Assembly: GCA_021770065.1 (NCBI GenBank)
Contig: JAETRR010000004.1
Span: 26,985-90,984 of the forward strand
Reading direction: 5' to 3'
Source of the DNA: Lachnoclostridium sp.
GTDB lineage: Bacteria > Bacillota > Clostridia > Lachnospirales > Lachnospiraceae
Length of the DNA: 64,000 nt
Below are positions 33,396 to 42,294 of this stretch, piece by piece. A program made the translations under genes and the position numbers. Numbering within the stretch: position 1 is the stretch's first letter; each line of letters starts with the position of its first letter. The notes below the pieces were generated by a model. That model did no database searches. It saw only the letters and a program-made list of their open reading frames with translations, and was not told the origin of the DNA.

Positions 33396-33599
33396 TCAAG
33401 ACGAAATAAGCCGGCCTCTTAGTGTCGGTTCCCTCCCTGGAATGCAAAACAGACACTGCCTTTTCCCTGCTTTAGTATCTTTCGAATGACATTTTCAATC
33501 GTCTTTTCATCCATCATTTTGCAGGATGCAGTATCACGCTTTGCAGCCTCATCACGGCAGAAACAATAATCACAGTTCATATTGCAAAGTTCTGAATCT
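33396..33599 (-). pseudogene. Fragment of anaerobic sulfatase-maturating radical SAM enzyme
   Basis: Minus-strand reading SELCNMNCDYCFCRDEAA carries the CxxxCxxC cluster motif of anSME, then MMDEKTIENVIRKIL and CFAFQGG. One missing base turns the expected GGEPTLRG into GGNRH-stop; EPTLRGRL continues in the next frame before another stop. The N-terminus is also gone, since the fragment is joined directly to the TauE stop. About 65 of some 370 residues remain. The neighbouring sulfatase would need a maturase from elsewhere. Confidence 0.8.
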
Positions 33600-34395
33600 A
33601 GAATATCAGCCGCGCATATTTCCAGGTGTTATATATACTGATACAGATTATCACGGCTGTGAGACACAGAAGCAGCCTGTCTACCGCTTTATTATCCATC
33701 TTCCTGTTTATCCTCCGGCCGGCAGCGCCGCCGCCGATTCCGCCTGCCGTCATCAGTACCAGGGCGCCCATGCCAAACTGCGGTACCGAGCGCGTGACGA
33801 GTGTTGTCAAAAGGTTTGCAAGCTGGCTGAACAGGATGATATACAGGCTGTTCTGCGCTGCAGCCTTTGTGTCCATGCTGAAGAAGAAAAACAGTACCAC
33901 AAGGTTGATCGGCCCACCTCCGATACCCAGAAAGCTGGACATCAGCCCCAGAACAGCGCCAATCAACAGACAGGCTGCTTTACTCTTAACTTTGTATGTT
34001 CTGATTCTCTGCTTATAAACGGCGTACACAAGCGTGCCCGCTGTGATCACTGCCAGGCATCCTGCCTGCACTGCCCCTGCCGCATTCTGGTTCCCGAACA
34101 TGGTTCTTATCAGCTTAAAGATCTGGCTGCCAAGTACGCCGCCGGCAGCAGAGCCGGCAGCCAGCGGGGTCGCGGTTTGAAAGCTGACCCGGCTTTCGCC
34201 GGAGCAGAGGCTTTTGAACACGCTGCAGCAGCTCATGGCCAATACCGTGCAGCCGGAAAGAAAACTGATCTCAGATACGCCGGCCAGGCCGCAGAGATCC
34301 AATACCGGTTTAATAATCACGCCGCCTCCGATGCCGCAAACCGCACCAACAGCAGATGCAGAGAAACTGATCGCCAGAAACAAAAGATATTCCAT
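33598..34395 (-). CDS. TauE/SafE-family sulfite/organosulfonate exporter
   Basis: 265 residues with about eight membrane helices and the two glycine-rich repeats of the family: AVGAVCGIGGGVIIKPVLDL and LGLMSSFLGIGGGPINLVVLF. Such proteins export sulfite, sulfonates or related anions. The ATG follows the sulfatase stop with no gap, so it belongs to the sulfatase operon and could remove released sulfate or sulfite (inference). Confidence 0.88.
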   Translation of the reverse strand: MEYLLFLAISFSASAVGAVCGIGGGVIIKPVLDLCGLAGVSEISFLSGCTVLAMSCCSVFKSLCSGESRVSFQTATPLAAGSAAGGVLGSQIFKLIRTMFGNQNAAGAVQAGCLAVITAGTLVYAVYKQRIRTYKVKSKAACLLIGAVLGLMSSFLGIGGGPINLVVLFFFFSMDTKAAAQNSLYIILFSQLANLLTTLVTRSVPQFGMGALVLMTAGGIGGGAAGRRINRKMDNKAVDRLLLCLTAVIICISIYNTWKYARLIF

Positions 34396-35937
34396 TTACA
34401 GCACTTTCTCCTTGGTTTTTTCTTCCAGCTGCAATGCGGCGCTCATATATTCGCAGCCCGAAGGAACTATGTAATCTGTTATGTTCCTGGAAAAATCAAA
34501 TTGATGCAGTCTCTCCAGCTTTCTCGGCGTATATGGAACCTTATAAATTTCTCCATTACAGACTGCCGGTTTCAGTCCGGGCTCTGATTTACATTTTTCT
34601 GTCAGAATTGCATGCAGTTCGGCACTGACTTCTTTTTCCCTGGATACCAGATTTGTAAGCTCATGCGGATCATTTCCCAAATGAAAAAGCTGTTTTCTTC
34701 CCCCGTTTGCCATGTAAATATATTTCCACTGCCCTTTTCTTACCATCATTTTAAACTGATTCGTTCCGGGCCTCCCGTATGTTCCGAAGAAAACCTCCCG
34801 CTTTTCACCCTCCAGAACATTAATTCCGTCTCTTAAATCTGCATCCCCGGCCGCTGCAGCTGCAATTCCGTATAGATCCGTTAAAGATATCAAATCATCA
34901 ACCGTCTGTCCGCCTTCCCACTTCGCCGGATAGCTTAGCAGAAACGGAATTTTAACAGATTCCTCAAAAAAGCTTTCTTTCTGCCATCCTCCATGATCTC
35001 CGGCCATTTCACCATGATCACTAAAGAAGCATATCATTGTGTCTTCTGCATCCGGGCGCTCTTCAACCTTATCCAGAATCTTACCGATACAATCATCAAT
35101 ATATGATATTTCTCCATAATATCTTGTCTTCCAGTTCCGTGCCCATGCATCGTTAATATCATCCGCATAGATCAGATAGTTCATCCATGCAATCTGTTCA
35201 TCCATGGAATCCGTATAGGCATTTCCTCTGACCGGATTAGGCATGCCATCGGGATCATACATGCGGTTATATGGGATCGGCGGCGCACAGGGGGGATGGG
35301 GCCCTACAAATGAGACAAATCCAAAAAACGGTTTATCGTCTTCTCTGGCAAGCTGCTCAACCGCCTTCTTTGCAGTAAATGCTTCCACCGTATGTTCCGC
35401 AGGCATACCGCTCATCTGGGGTACAAAGTACATATTTGTCCGCTCGCCATGTAACTGTTCTAAATGTGCATATTCGGGATGTTCATTTTGAATATAGGAT
35501 GCAAATCCGTCCTTCTCTCTTATCGCAGGTGTATCATACAGCTCTTCCGTGTGGATCTGCACATCATATCCCAATTCCTCGTATGGATCCGGGCTTGTAT
35601 GGAATTTACCAATCCCAAATGTATAATACCCTGATTTTTTCATTTTCCTTGCAAGATATTCTCCGCAATAGCTTTCTACCCCGTTTGCTGCATCCGTATA
35701 AACCGGATCCGGCGATTCATTGCAGTAGCAGCCTAAATTATATGGCTCTTTTCCTGTTCTGACAACATATCTTGCCGGTACACATACGGGGCAGGGTGAA
35801 TACGCATTTACATACGACCTTCCTCTTTTTACCAGTCTGTCAAGATTCGGCGTCTGAATGATTGTATTTCCCAATGCATTGATACAGTCAAAACGGAATT
35901 GATCACACATAATAAATAATATGTTTGGTTTTTTCAT
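34396..35937 (-). CDS. Type I sulfatase (Cys-type)
   Basis: 513 residues of the alkaline-phosphatase superfamily. Metal site near the N-terminus ILFIMCDQFRFDC, formylglycine motif CVPAR at 52-56 (Cys52 is the residue to be oxidised), GIGKFHTS, and the second metal site FFSDHGEMAGDHG. No signal peptide, so cytosolic, which fits uptake of the sulfate ester by the adjacent ABC importer. It should hydrolyse an organic sulfate ester or related compound; choline-sulfatase-like enzymes share this layout. The maturase gene beside it is a remnant. Confidence 0.9.
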   Translation of the reverse strand: MKKPNILFIMCDQFRFDCINALGNTIIQTPNLDRLVKRGRSYVNAYSPCPVCVPARYVVRTGKEPYNLGCYCNESPDPVYTDAANGVESYCGEYLARKMKKSGYYTFGIGKFHTSPDPYEELGYDVQIHTEELYDTPAIREKDGFASYIQNEHPEYAHLEQLHGERTNMYFVPQMSGMPAEHTVEAFTAKKAVEQLAREDDKPFFGFVSFVGPHPPCAPPIPYNRMYDPDGMPNPVRGNAYTDSMDEQIAWMNYLIYADDINDAWARNWKTRYYGEISYIDDCIGKILDKVEERPDAEDTMICFFSDHGEMAGDHGGWQKESFFEESVKIPFLLSYPAKWEGGQTVDDLISLTDLYGIAAAAAGDADLRDGINVLEGEKREVFFGTYGRPGTNQFKMMVRKGQWKYIYMANGGRKQLFHLGNDPHELTNLVSREKEVSAELHAILTEKCKSEPGLKPAVCNGEIYKVPYTPRKLERLHQFDFSRNITDYIVPSGCEYMSAALQLEEKTKEKVL

Positions 35938-35951
35938 GACTTTTCATCCTC

Positions 35952-36692
35952 CTACCACCAACGGATTAAATCCGTAATTTGATTTCTCAAATCTACAAAT
36001 CCTTTATCTGATACATTTCTGGGACGCGGAAGGTTGTTCTCAATTTCCGTTTTTACATGTGTCGGCTTATTTGTGAGAACCAGGACTCTGTCGCTTAAAT
36101 ATACGGCCTCTTCAATATTATGGGTAATAAAAATAACCGTTGTCTTTGTCTGTTCCCACAAATTCAACAACTCATCTTCAAGTTTGTATTTTAAATTCAA
36201 ATCCAGCTGACCGTATGGTTCATCCATAAGAAGTAAATCCGGTTTTGTCGCAAATGAGCGTGCTATTGACAGACGCTGCAGCATACTGGCTGATAACTCT
36301 CTCGGATATGCCTTTCTAAAATCCGTTAAATTCACCATTTTTAGTGTTTTTTCTACGCGTTCCTCCATACAGGCTTTATCTACACCTTTGATTTTCAAAC
36401 CGTATGCCACATTTTGCTCTACATTCAGCCAGGGAAAAGCGGAATACTCCTGTAAGATATATGCCAAATCATGTTTTTTCGGATCCACAGGTTCTCCGTC
36501 TAAAAGAATACTGCCTTTATCAATCTCCAGAATTTTACTTAACGAGTTAAGAAACGTCGTTTTTCCGCATCCTGTAGGACCTACAATGCAGAGAAACTCT
36601 CCCTTTTTTACAGTAAACGAGATGTTATCCAACACTAATAAATCCCCAAAAGATTTTGTCAGATTTTTTACTGCTACTTTGTCTTCTGCCAT
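35952..36692 (-). CDS. ABC importer ATP-binding protein, SsuB/TauB-like, with altered signature
   Basis: 246 residues from ATG 36692 (GGCGGGA upstream). Walker A GPTGCGKTT, Q loop LQEYSAFPW, Walker B LLLMDEPYGQLD, switch His in THNIEEA. The signature normally LSGGM reads LSASM, so one composite ATP site of the transporter may be weak. One base after the other ATP-binding gene. In the nitrate/sulfonate/taurine subfamily. Confidence 0.88.
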   Translation of the reverse strand: MAEDKVAVKNLTKSFGDLLVLDNISFTVKKGEFLCIVGPTGCGKTTFLNSLSKILEIDKGSILLDGEPVDPKKHDLAYILQEYSAFPWLNVEQNVAYGLKIKGVDKACMEERVEKTLKMVNLTDFRKAYPRELSASMLQRLSIARSFATKPDLLLMDEPYGQLDLNLKYKLEDELLNLWEQTKTTVIFITHNIEEAVYLSDRVLVLTNKPTHVKTEIENNLPRPRNVSDKGFVDLRNQITDLIRWW

Positions 36693-36693
36693 A

Positions 36694-37482
36694 TTATCCC
36701 GCCTCGCTTTCTCTTGCATCTGCCAGCCGGCTGATTTCTTCTCTCAGCCGCAGAAATTCTTCCGACACCATACTTCTCGGCCTTGGTAAATCAATGACAT
36801 ATTCCTTCATCACTGTTGCAGGACATTCCGTCAAAATGATAATTCGATCTGCCAGATAAAGAGCTTCTTCAATATTGTTTGTAACAAATATAACCGTCCT
36901 TTTTTCCCTGGCCCAGATTTTTTCCACATCTTCTTCCATCAGATATCTGGTCTGGGCATCAAGATGGCCAAAAGGTTCATCCATTAAAATAATTTCAGGA
37001 TCATTTGCATAAGCTCTTGCTATTCCGACTCTCTGCTGCATACCGCCCGAGAGCTGCACCGGAAAGTGTTTTTCAAAGCCGCTTAATCCAACCAGATCAA
37101 TATAATACTGTGCTTTTTTTCTTCTTTCGGATTTAGCCGCCCCTCTGTGTTTTGGTCCAAATTCAACATTTCCCATAACACTCAGCCATGGGAATAACGC
37201 AGTAGTCTGATACACCATCCCTACATCTTCATTAAAACCACTGGATTTTTTATCGTTGATATAAATATTTCCATCCGTAATGTCTTCCAGTCCCGCTATC
37301 ATTTTTAACAATGTTGTTTTTCCACATTGTCCGGCTCCGAATAAAACAATGAACTCGTTTTTCTTAATATCCAGATTAATGCCATTAATGATCTGAACGT
37401 CTTCACCATTAATTTCAAAACTCTTTTTGAGATTTTCGAGACGAACAACTGATTCATTTCCATTCAATTTCTTTCCTTCCAT
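36694..37482 (-). CDS. ABC importer ATP-binding protein, SsuB/TauB-like
   Basis: 262 residues. Walker A reads GAGQCGKTT, signature LSGGMQQR is intact, Walker B IILMDEPFGHLD, switch His replaced by Asn (VTNNIEEA). It complements the neighbour, whose signature is altered but whose switch His is present, suggesting a heterodimer with one good ATP site. Overlaps the upstream permease gene by 19 bp. ATG 37482 has GGAG upstream. Confidence 0.88.
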   Translation of the reverse strand: MEGKKLNGNESVVRLENLKKSFEINGEDVQIINGINLDIKKNEFIVLFGAGQCGKTTLLKMIAGLEDITDGNIYINDKKSSGFNEDVGMVYQTTALFPWLSVMGNVEFGPKHRGAAKSERRKKAQYYIDLVGLSGFEKHFPVQLSGGMQQRVGIARAYANDPEIILMDEPFGHLDAQTRYLMEEDVEKIWAREKRTVIFVTNNIEEALYLADRIIILTECPATVMKEYVIDLPRPRSMVSEEFLRLREEISRLADARESEAG

Positions 37483-38249
37483 GAACACAGTCTCCTTTCC
37501 AACATTCTCATTAATGTTGCTAACACCAGACCAATAAACCCAATCGCAATCATACCCAGTACGTTATTTAACATGATCCCGCTCTGCATTCCGGCAAGAA
37601 TAAGCCATCCGCAGCCTGATGTCGCTGTAATCATTTCAGCAGCCAGTACTGCCATCCAGCTGGTTGATAAAGAAACCTGTAATCCCGTAAAAATATACGG
37701 GACACATGATGGAAGTATAATAGTCAGAAATACATGATTTTTTTTCAATCCCAATACCCTGGCTACTCCCACAAGCTCCTGATCCACATTTGACGCTCCC
37801 GACATAACATTCATAACCATCTGTGAAAATCCGCCGACAAAAATAATAAAGTAAATGGTTGCATTTCCAATCCCTAACCACATAATCGCAATCGGAATCC
37901 ATGCAATCCCCGGAATCGGCTTAATAATATTGAAGATGGGATACAGTATCGCTTTTCCCAATCTGGATGCCCCCATCAAAAGGCCCACAAGAGTTCCCAG
38001 CACGGACGACAGAGTATATCCGACCAAAACTCTCCCAAGGCTGATTCCTATATGCCCAAGTAAGGTAACACTTCCTATGGGTTCTATGAATCCTCTGATC
38101 ATCCCGGCGGCAACTTCCGGCGGCGTCGGAAATATAGTCCCAAATTTTGTAAATATACATGTCAGCTGCCAGATGATAAAGAATGAAAGTATGCCCAATG
38201 TTCCAAGCACTACCGCCTGAATTGACTTGCCTGATAATTTGAACTTCAT
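37464..38249 (-). CDS. ABC importer permease, SsuC/TauC-like
   Basis: 261 residues, six membrane helices, with the coupling-helix EAA-like loop VDQELVGVARVLGLKKNHVFLTIILPSCVPYIFTGLQVSL. Belongs to the BPD permease group for nitrate, sulfonate and taurine. One of two non-identical permeases, so the channel is probably a heterodimer. Confidence 0.9.
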   Translation of the reverse strand: MKFKLSGKSIQAVVLGTLGILSFFIIWQLTCIFTKFGTIFPTPPEVAAGMIRGFIEPIGSVTLLGHIGISLGRVLVGYTLSSVLGTLVGLLMGASRLGKAILYPIFNIIKPIPGIAWIPIAIMWLGIGNATIYFIIFVGGFSQMVMNVMSGASNVDQELVGVARVLGLKKNHVFLTIILPSCVPYIFTGLQVSLSTSWMAVLAAEMITATSGCGWLILAGMQSGIMLNNVLGMIAIGFIGLVLATLMRMLERRLCSWKERN

Positions 38250-38250
38250 A

Positions 38251-39039
38251 CTAGCGACCGCCTTTCACTAATTTTCTTCTCAGCATTCCAAGAAGCCATG
38301 TAAAAAGTGCGCCAAAAGCACCAATCACTAATACTCCCATGAATACGATATCTATTCTGCCGACCATCCTGCTTGTCTGAATCATGTAGCCTAATCCCTG
38401 AGTTGCCGCTACCAGCTCTGCTGCCACCAGCGTAACCCAGGAAGCATTTAAAGCCACTTCAATTCCCGCAAAAATCATTGGTCCCGCTGTCGGAATTGCT
38501 ACAGTGAATAATATCTGCCTGTCAGATGCCCCGAATGTCTGTGCAACCCATTTGTGGACAGGATTCATCTGCTTAATACCGCTATAAGAATTAATGATTG
38601 CCGGCACTATAGATGCAATTGCGATTACGGTTACTTTAGACCAAATGCTCAGCCCAAACAGCATCAGCATAATCGGAACCCAGCCTACCGGAGGAATCGG
38701 TTTGATCAAATCAAAAAGAGGTTTAAAAAACAGATCGAATTTTTCAAACCATGCCATGCAGATTCCCAATGGAACGCCAAGCCCGACACCAATTATAAAA
38801 CCAAGGACAGACTCTTTTAAACTGGTAAGTATATGAGCTGTTAAAACACTCCCGTCAGGATTTGTATTTGATAATTTATAGAGAAACACATTCACAATAG
38901 TTCTCGGGCTTGGGAGTTTTTTGGGCGGAATCAGCCCAAAAATCTCTGTCACACATTCCCAGATTAAAATAAAAGCCGCAAAGGATATGACAGATATCAA
39001 TAAATATTTTTTTCGCTCTCTTTTTTCCTTCTTAGTCAT
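38251..39039 (-). CDS. ABC importer permease, SsuC/TauC-like
   Basis: 262 residues, six membrane helices; coupling loop VHKWVAQTFGASDRQILFTVAIPTAGPMIFAGIEVAL. Stop is one base before the second permease gene. Upstream lies a hairpin repeat and then the binding-protein gene. Confidence 0.9.
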   Translation of the reverse strand: MTKKEKRERKKYLLISVISFAAFILIWECVTEIFGLIPPKKLPSPRTIVNVFLYKLSNTNPDGSVLTAHILTSLKESVLGFIIGVGLGVPLGICMAWFEKFDLFFKPLFDLIKPIPPVGWVPIMLMLFGLSIWSKVTVIAIASIVPAIINSYSGIKQMNPVHKWVAQTFGASDRQILFTVAIPTAGPMIFAGIEVALNASWVTLVAAELVAATQGLGYMIQTSRMVGRIDIVFMGVLVIGAFGALFTWLLGMLRRKLVKGGR

Positions 39040-39056
39040 TTCATATCTCCCATTAA

Positions 39057-39083
39057 GGGGCTGCCTTATTTCCCGACAGCCCC
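39057..39083. repeat. GGGGCTG hairpin repeat between binding-protein and permease genes
   Basis: 27-base hairpin with ends GGGGCTG and CAGCCCC, interior matching the end of the 182-bp palindrome at 6459-6640. Its place inside the operon could lower permease expression relative to the binding protein. A further CCGTAT/ATACGG stem follows to 39120. Confidence 0.75.
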
Positions 39084-39133
39084 TTCTATCTGCATCTGTT
39101 CCGTATTTTCCAGATACGGACAGTTACTTCTGC

Positions 39134-40231
39134 TTACTTTAATGCTTCCTCCCACAAATCTGCTTTTACTAAATTCGTCTTAAACTCTTCTGCCTGTTTT
39201 GCTTCAATCTGTCCAATCTGTGCATAAAAATCTGCCGCAGCGTATTCTGCTGTTCCATATTCCATTGTTTTCTGCTCTTCAGATGTTACAAACACTCTGA
39301 GTTCTGCTTCTTGATCAATCGTTTCATCTGTTACTTCAAGGGCATTTTCTTTATAGAATTTTTTCATCTGTTCTTTCTTTAAATTAAGATCCCCTTCAAG
39401 CTCGTCTGCCGCTCTGTAACATAATTTTAAAAATTTAACCAATTCCGGTTTCATGTTTTCATATGCATCTGCCGAGCAGATCACATCTGTATTTGTTGAA
39501 CAGAAATCTACCAGTTCTGCCACCTGCTGCCATCCATACTCATCTGTAACTTCTGTTGACCATGGAGTCGGGAGTGCAACCACATCACCCTCTCCAAGTG
39601 CAAATGTCTGCACACATGTCTGATAATCCATGGGTACCATTTTTACATCATCAGCGCTTAATCCCATAGCCTCTAAATAAGATAATGCCAGCTGGTGTGT
39701 GGATGTCCCGGCTGTATAAAGAATTGTAACGCCTTTTAGGTCTTCCGCCGTTCCATATACTTCCGGATAGGTAGGATTGCTGCCCTTGTTATCTAAAACC
39801 CTGCTGTCTCCTCTTACAAACAGACGGTCTCCTCCGGTATTGCTGGATGTTCCGATTATCTTCGCTTCATTGTTTACCGCTCCAAATACATATGCCGGTC
39901 CCTGGAATCCAACATCCCATAATTCTGCGCCTAATGCCTCATTTGCTGCTGCGCCATTTGCATAGAGCTCCACTTCAAGATTCAGTCCTTCTTCTGCTGC
40001 CCAGCCCTGATCTACAATGTACGACAGCAAAACACCATTAAAGTTCGGCATAGACTGTACTCTTAATGTGGTAAGTTCCTCTGCGGCCGGCGGCGCATCC
40101 TCTTCACCTGTTTGTTCCGGTGCACTGTCTGTTTGTTCCGGTGCACTGTCTGTCTTTTTCGCTCCGCACCCGGCAAGCATTCCGATCACCGTCACTGCTG
40201 CCAACAACATTGTTAAAATTTTTTTCTTCAT
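39134..40231 (-). CDS. Periplasmic-type substrate-binding lipoprotein, SsuA/NMT1-like
   Basis: 365 residues from ATG 40231 (GGGGG seven bases upstream). Lipoprotein signal with lipobox LAGCG, then a linker with DSAPEQT twice, encoded by a perfect 21-bp tandem repeat. The mature part (LTTLRVQSMPNFNGVLLSYIVDQGWAAEEGL) matches nitrate/sulfonate/taurine binding proteins. It feeds the two-permease, two-ATPase importer downstream. With the sulfatase gene this suggests a sulfate ester or sulfonate ligand. Confidence 0.88.
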   Translation of the reverse strand: MKKKILTMLLAAVTVIGMLAGCGAKKTDSAPEQTDSAPEQTGEEDAPPAAEELTTLRVQSMPNFNGVLLSYIVDQGWAAEEGLNLEVELYANGAAANEALGAELWDVGFQGPAYVFGAVNNEAKIIGTSSNTGGDRLFVRGDSRVLDNKGSNPTYPEVYGTAEDLKGVTILYTAGTSTHQLALSYLEAMGLSADDVKMVPMDYQTCVQTFALGEGDVVALPTPWSTEVTDEYGWQQVAELVDFCSTNTDVICSADAYENMKPELVKFLKLCYRAADELEGDLNLKKEQMKKFYKENALEVTDETIDQEAELRVFVTSEEQKTMEYGTAEYAAADFYAQIGQIEAKQAEEFKTNLVKADLWEEALK

Positions 40232-40277
40232 TTTGTTTCCCCCTGTTTTTAATATTTTTTGGTAAGTTGTTGATGAA

Positions 40278-40306
40278 ATCATACCAATTCCCGAAAAAGT
40301 TCACAA
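40278..40306 (-). promoter_or_regulatory. Promoter of the organosulfur import operon
   Basis: Minus strand TTGTGA (40306-40301), 17-base spacer, TATGAT (40283-40278). The weak -35 fits activation by the divergently encoded two-component system. Confidence 0.5.
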
Positions 40307-40482
40307 TCTCATATAAACACCGTTTCTATTACAATTCTGTCTTATATTCTTGCTGCTGTATGCGGCGCTGACAATTTTCCGATTATTTTTGTTATTTTTC
40401 CGTATATATATGCGTATGTCTCTCTCTTTTTCTTTGTATTATGATAAAATATAATTCTACCATCGTATTGGAGGATTTCTTT

Positions 40483-42294
40483 ATGAAAGCAAAAATGGAA
40501 CACATCTGGAAAATAAAATATATATTACCTGCACTGCTCGTATTAATGATTTCCATCATTTCATTCCTGATCATGTGGTTTTCTTTCCATTCATATCAGG
40601 AACATTTTATAGACAATTTAACAGCAGAACATAAGAATACGCTTTCTCAGATTAAAGGAAATATTAAAGGAATCCAGTCAGAAATCATTACCATATCGGA
40701 CTTATTTGTAAATAATAAAGATTTCTTAAAAATCATTGAGGAGATTCCTGCTGCTGCCGCATTTGGATATACAGAAAACTATCATACCCTGGAGCAGTTA
40801 GATTTAAGTATCCGTGAAATGCTCTCCCACTGTTCTTTCAACTATGAGATTCAATTTATAAGCGAAAATGATTTTTTCTACTCTACGGATCCTGCGAAAA
40901 TTGATGTCATGAAGCTATATAAGGAACAGCTCTGGTATTATGATGCCATCTCTTCCAGCGACGATTTCTACTGGCTGCCTTCTATAAAAATTAATGGTTC
41001 TCTGGCTTATGATAAACATTATTTTTCTTTACTGCGCTTTATAAAGGACTCTGACGGCAAAGCTCTTGGATTGCTTATGATTAATATTCCGGAAGATGTA
41101 TTATACAATACTTATTGTGATCTGATTCTTTCCAGTAAAGGAAATATATATCTGGTCTCTAAAGAAGGGCAAATTGTTTCTCATAAGGACAAGCATATGC
41201 TCGGACACTTTTATTACAAAATGTCCACATTTTATGAACTTTTTGGAAAAAATAATGCTGCGATTATCAGCAAATCTGAAATCCCATATTTATTCTCAAA
41301 ATATGAGACAGACGATTCTTCCTGGATCATCGTTGAGGAGATTAAATTTTCTTCCATACAGGAACCTTTTTTTAATATAAGCAGAACAATTGTTATATTT
41401 GTTTTTATCATCTGTTTTGCCGGTATTATAATTGCGCTGCTCGCATCAAAATATATTACCAGCCAGATCTCCCAGATATGCATTGCCATGGATGAAGCCA
41501 TTAACGGAAATTTCAATATCGTTTTCCCCGACAAAGGCTTTTTTGAACTGCGTACTATTTCAAATGCCTGCCAGCAGTTCGTGAATAAAATTGCCGAATT
41601 GTTAAATGATATTAAAAAAAGAGAACGCCTCAAACGCATCACGGAGTTAAGATTCTATCAAATGCAGATTAATCCTCATTTTATGCATAATACTCTTTTT
41701 TCAATCAAATGCATGGTTGATATGGATCGGAAACAGGAAGCCTGTGAAATGATTGATTCACTAAACAGCATGATGAAAAATATTTTAAACACAGACCAGA
41801 AGCTCACTACTGTTAAAGAAGAAATTGAAACTTTAAGGTGTTATATCAGCATTCTCAGGAAACGTTACTCCAACTCTTTTATCGTAAATTTTGACATAGA
41901 GGAAAAATGTGAGGAAATGCTCATTCTGCGATTTCTGCTGCAGCCTATTGTGGAAAATTCCATATTCCATGGTTTTGCCAATCATAAAAACGATGGTGTT
42001 ATTTATATTAAAGCTTTTTCCAGCCAGACACACATTTATCTCAGCGTAGAGGATAACGGTTCCGGGATATCACCCGAAATCTTAGAGGCATTGAATAAGG
42101 AGTCTTCTCCAAATTCAAAGCATCTTGGAATCAACAATGTGAAGGCCCGCCTGAAATTGCATTATGACAAAAATGCAGACTTTCTAATTGATACCCGGCC
42201 GGGAAAAGGCTGCAAAATTACAATCATATTACCCCAATATTTAATTCATGTTTCTAATCAGGAGGAAGATGCAGATGAAAATATTGATAGTTGA
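40483..42294 (+). CDS. Sensor histidine kinase, YesM-like
   Basis: 603 residues. Two membrane helices (about 12-32 and 300-325) frame an extracellular sensor of the dCache type; then a HAMP-like segment, the His_kinase motif RFYQMQINPHFMHNTLFSIKCM with the histidine, and an ATP-binding domain (PIVENSIFHGF, VEDNGSGISPEIL, HLGINNVKARL). Start ATG 40483 has GGAGG eight bases upstream. Pairs with the regulator at 42275 and is divergent from the importer operon, its likely target. Confidence 0.9.
   Translation: MKAKMEHIWKIKYILPALLVLMISIISFLIMWFSFHSYQEHFIDNLTAEHKNTLSQIKGNIKGIQSEIITISDLFVNNKDFLKIIEEIPAAAAFGYTENYHTLEQLDLSIREMLSHCSFNYEIQFISENDFFYSTDPAKIDVMKLYKEQLWYYDAISSSDDFYWLPSIKINGSLAYDKHYFSLLRFIKDSDGKALGLLMINIPEDVLYNTYCDLILSSKGNIYLVSKEGQIVSHKDKHMLGHFYYKMSTFYELFGKNNAAIISKSEIPYLFSKYETDDSSWIIVEEIKFSSIQEPFFNISRTIVIFVFIICFAGIIIALLASKYITSQISQICIAMDEAINGNFNIVFPDKGFFELRTISNACQQFVNKIAELLNDIKKRERLKRITELRFYQMQINPHFMHNTLFSIKCMVDMDRKQEACEMIDSLNSMMKNILNTDQKLTTVKEEIETLRCYISILRKRYSNSFIVNFDIEEKCEEMLILRFLLQPIVENSIFHGFANHKNDGVIYIKAFSSQTHIYLSVEDNGSGISPEILEALNKESSPNSKHLGINNVKARLKLHYDKNADFLIDTRPGKGCKITIILPQYLIHVSNQEEDADENIDS

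Noticed and set aside
33526..34587. 353-codon plus-strand frame opposite TauE
   Set aside because: Composition is biased to Cys, His and Gln as expected for an antisense reading of a membrane protein; TauE on the minus strand is clearly real.
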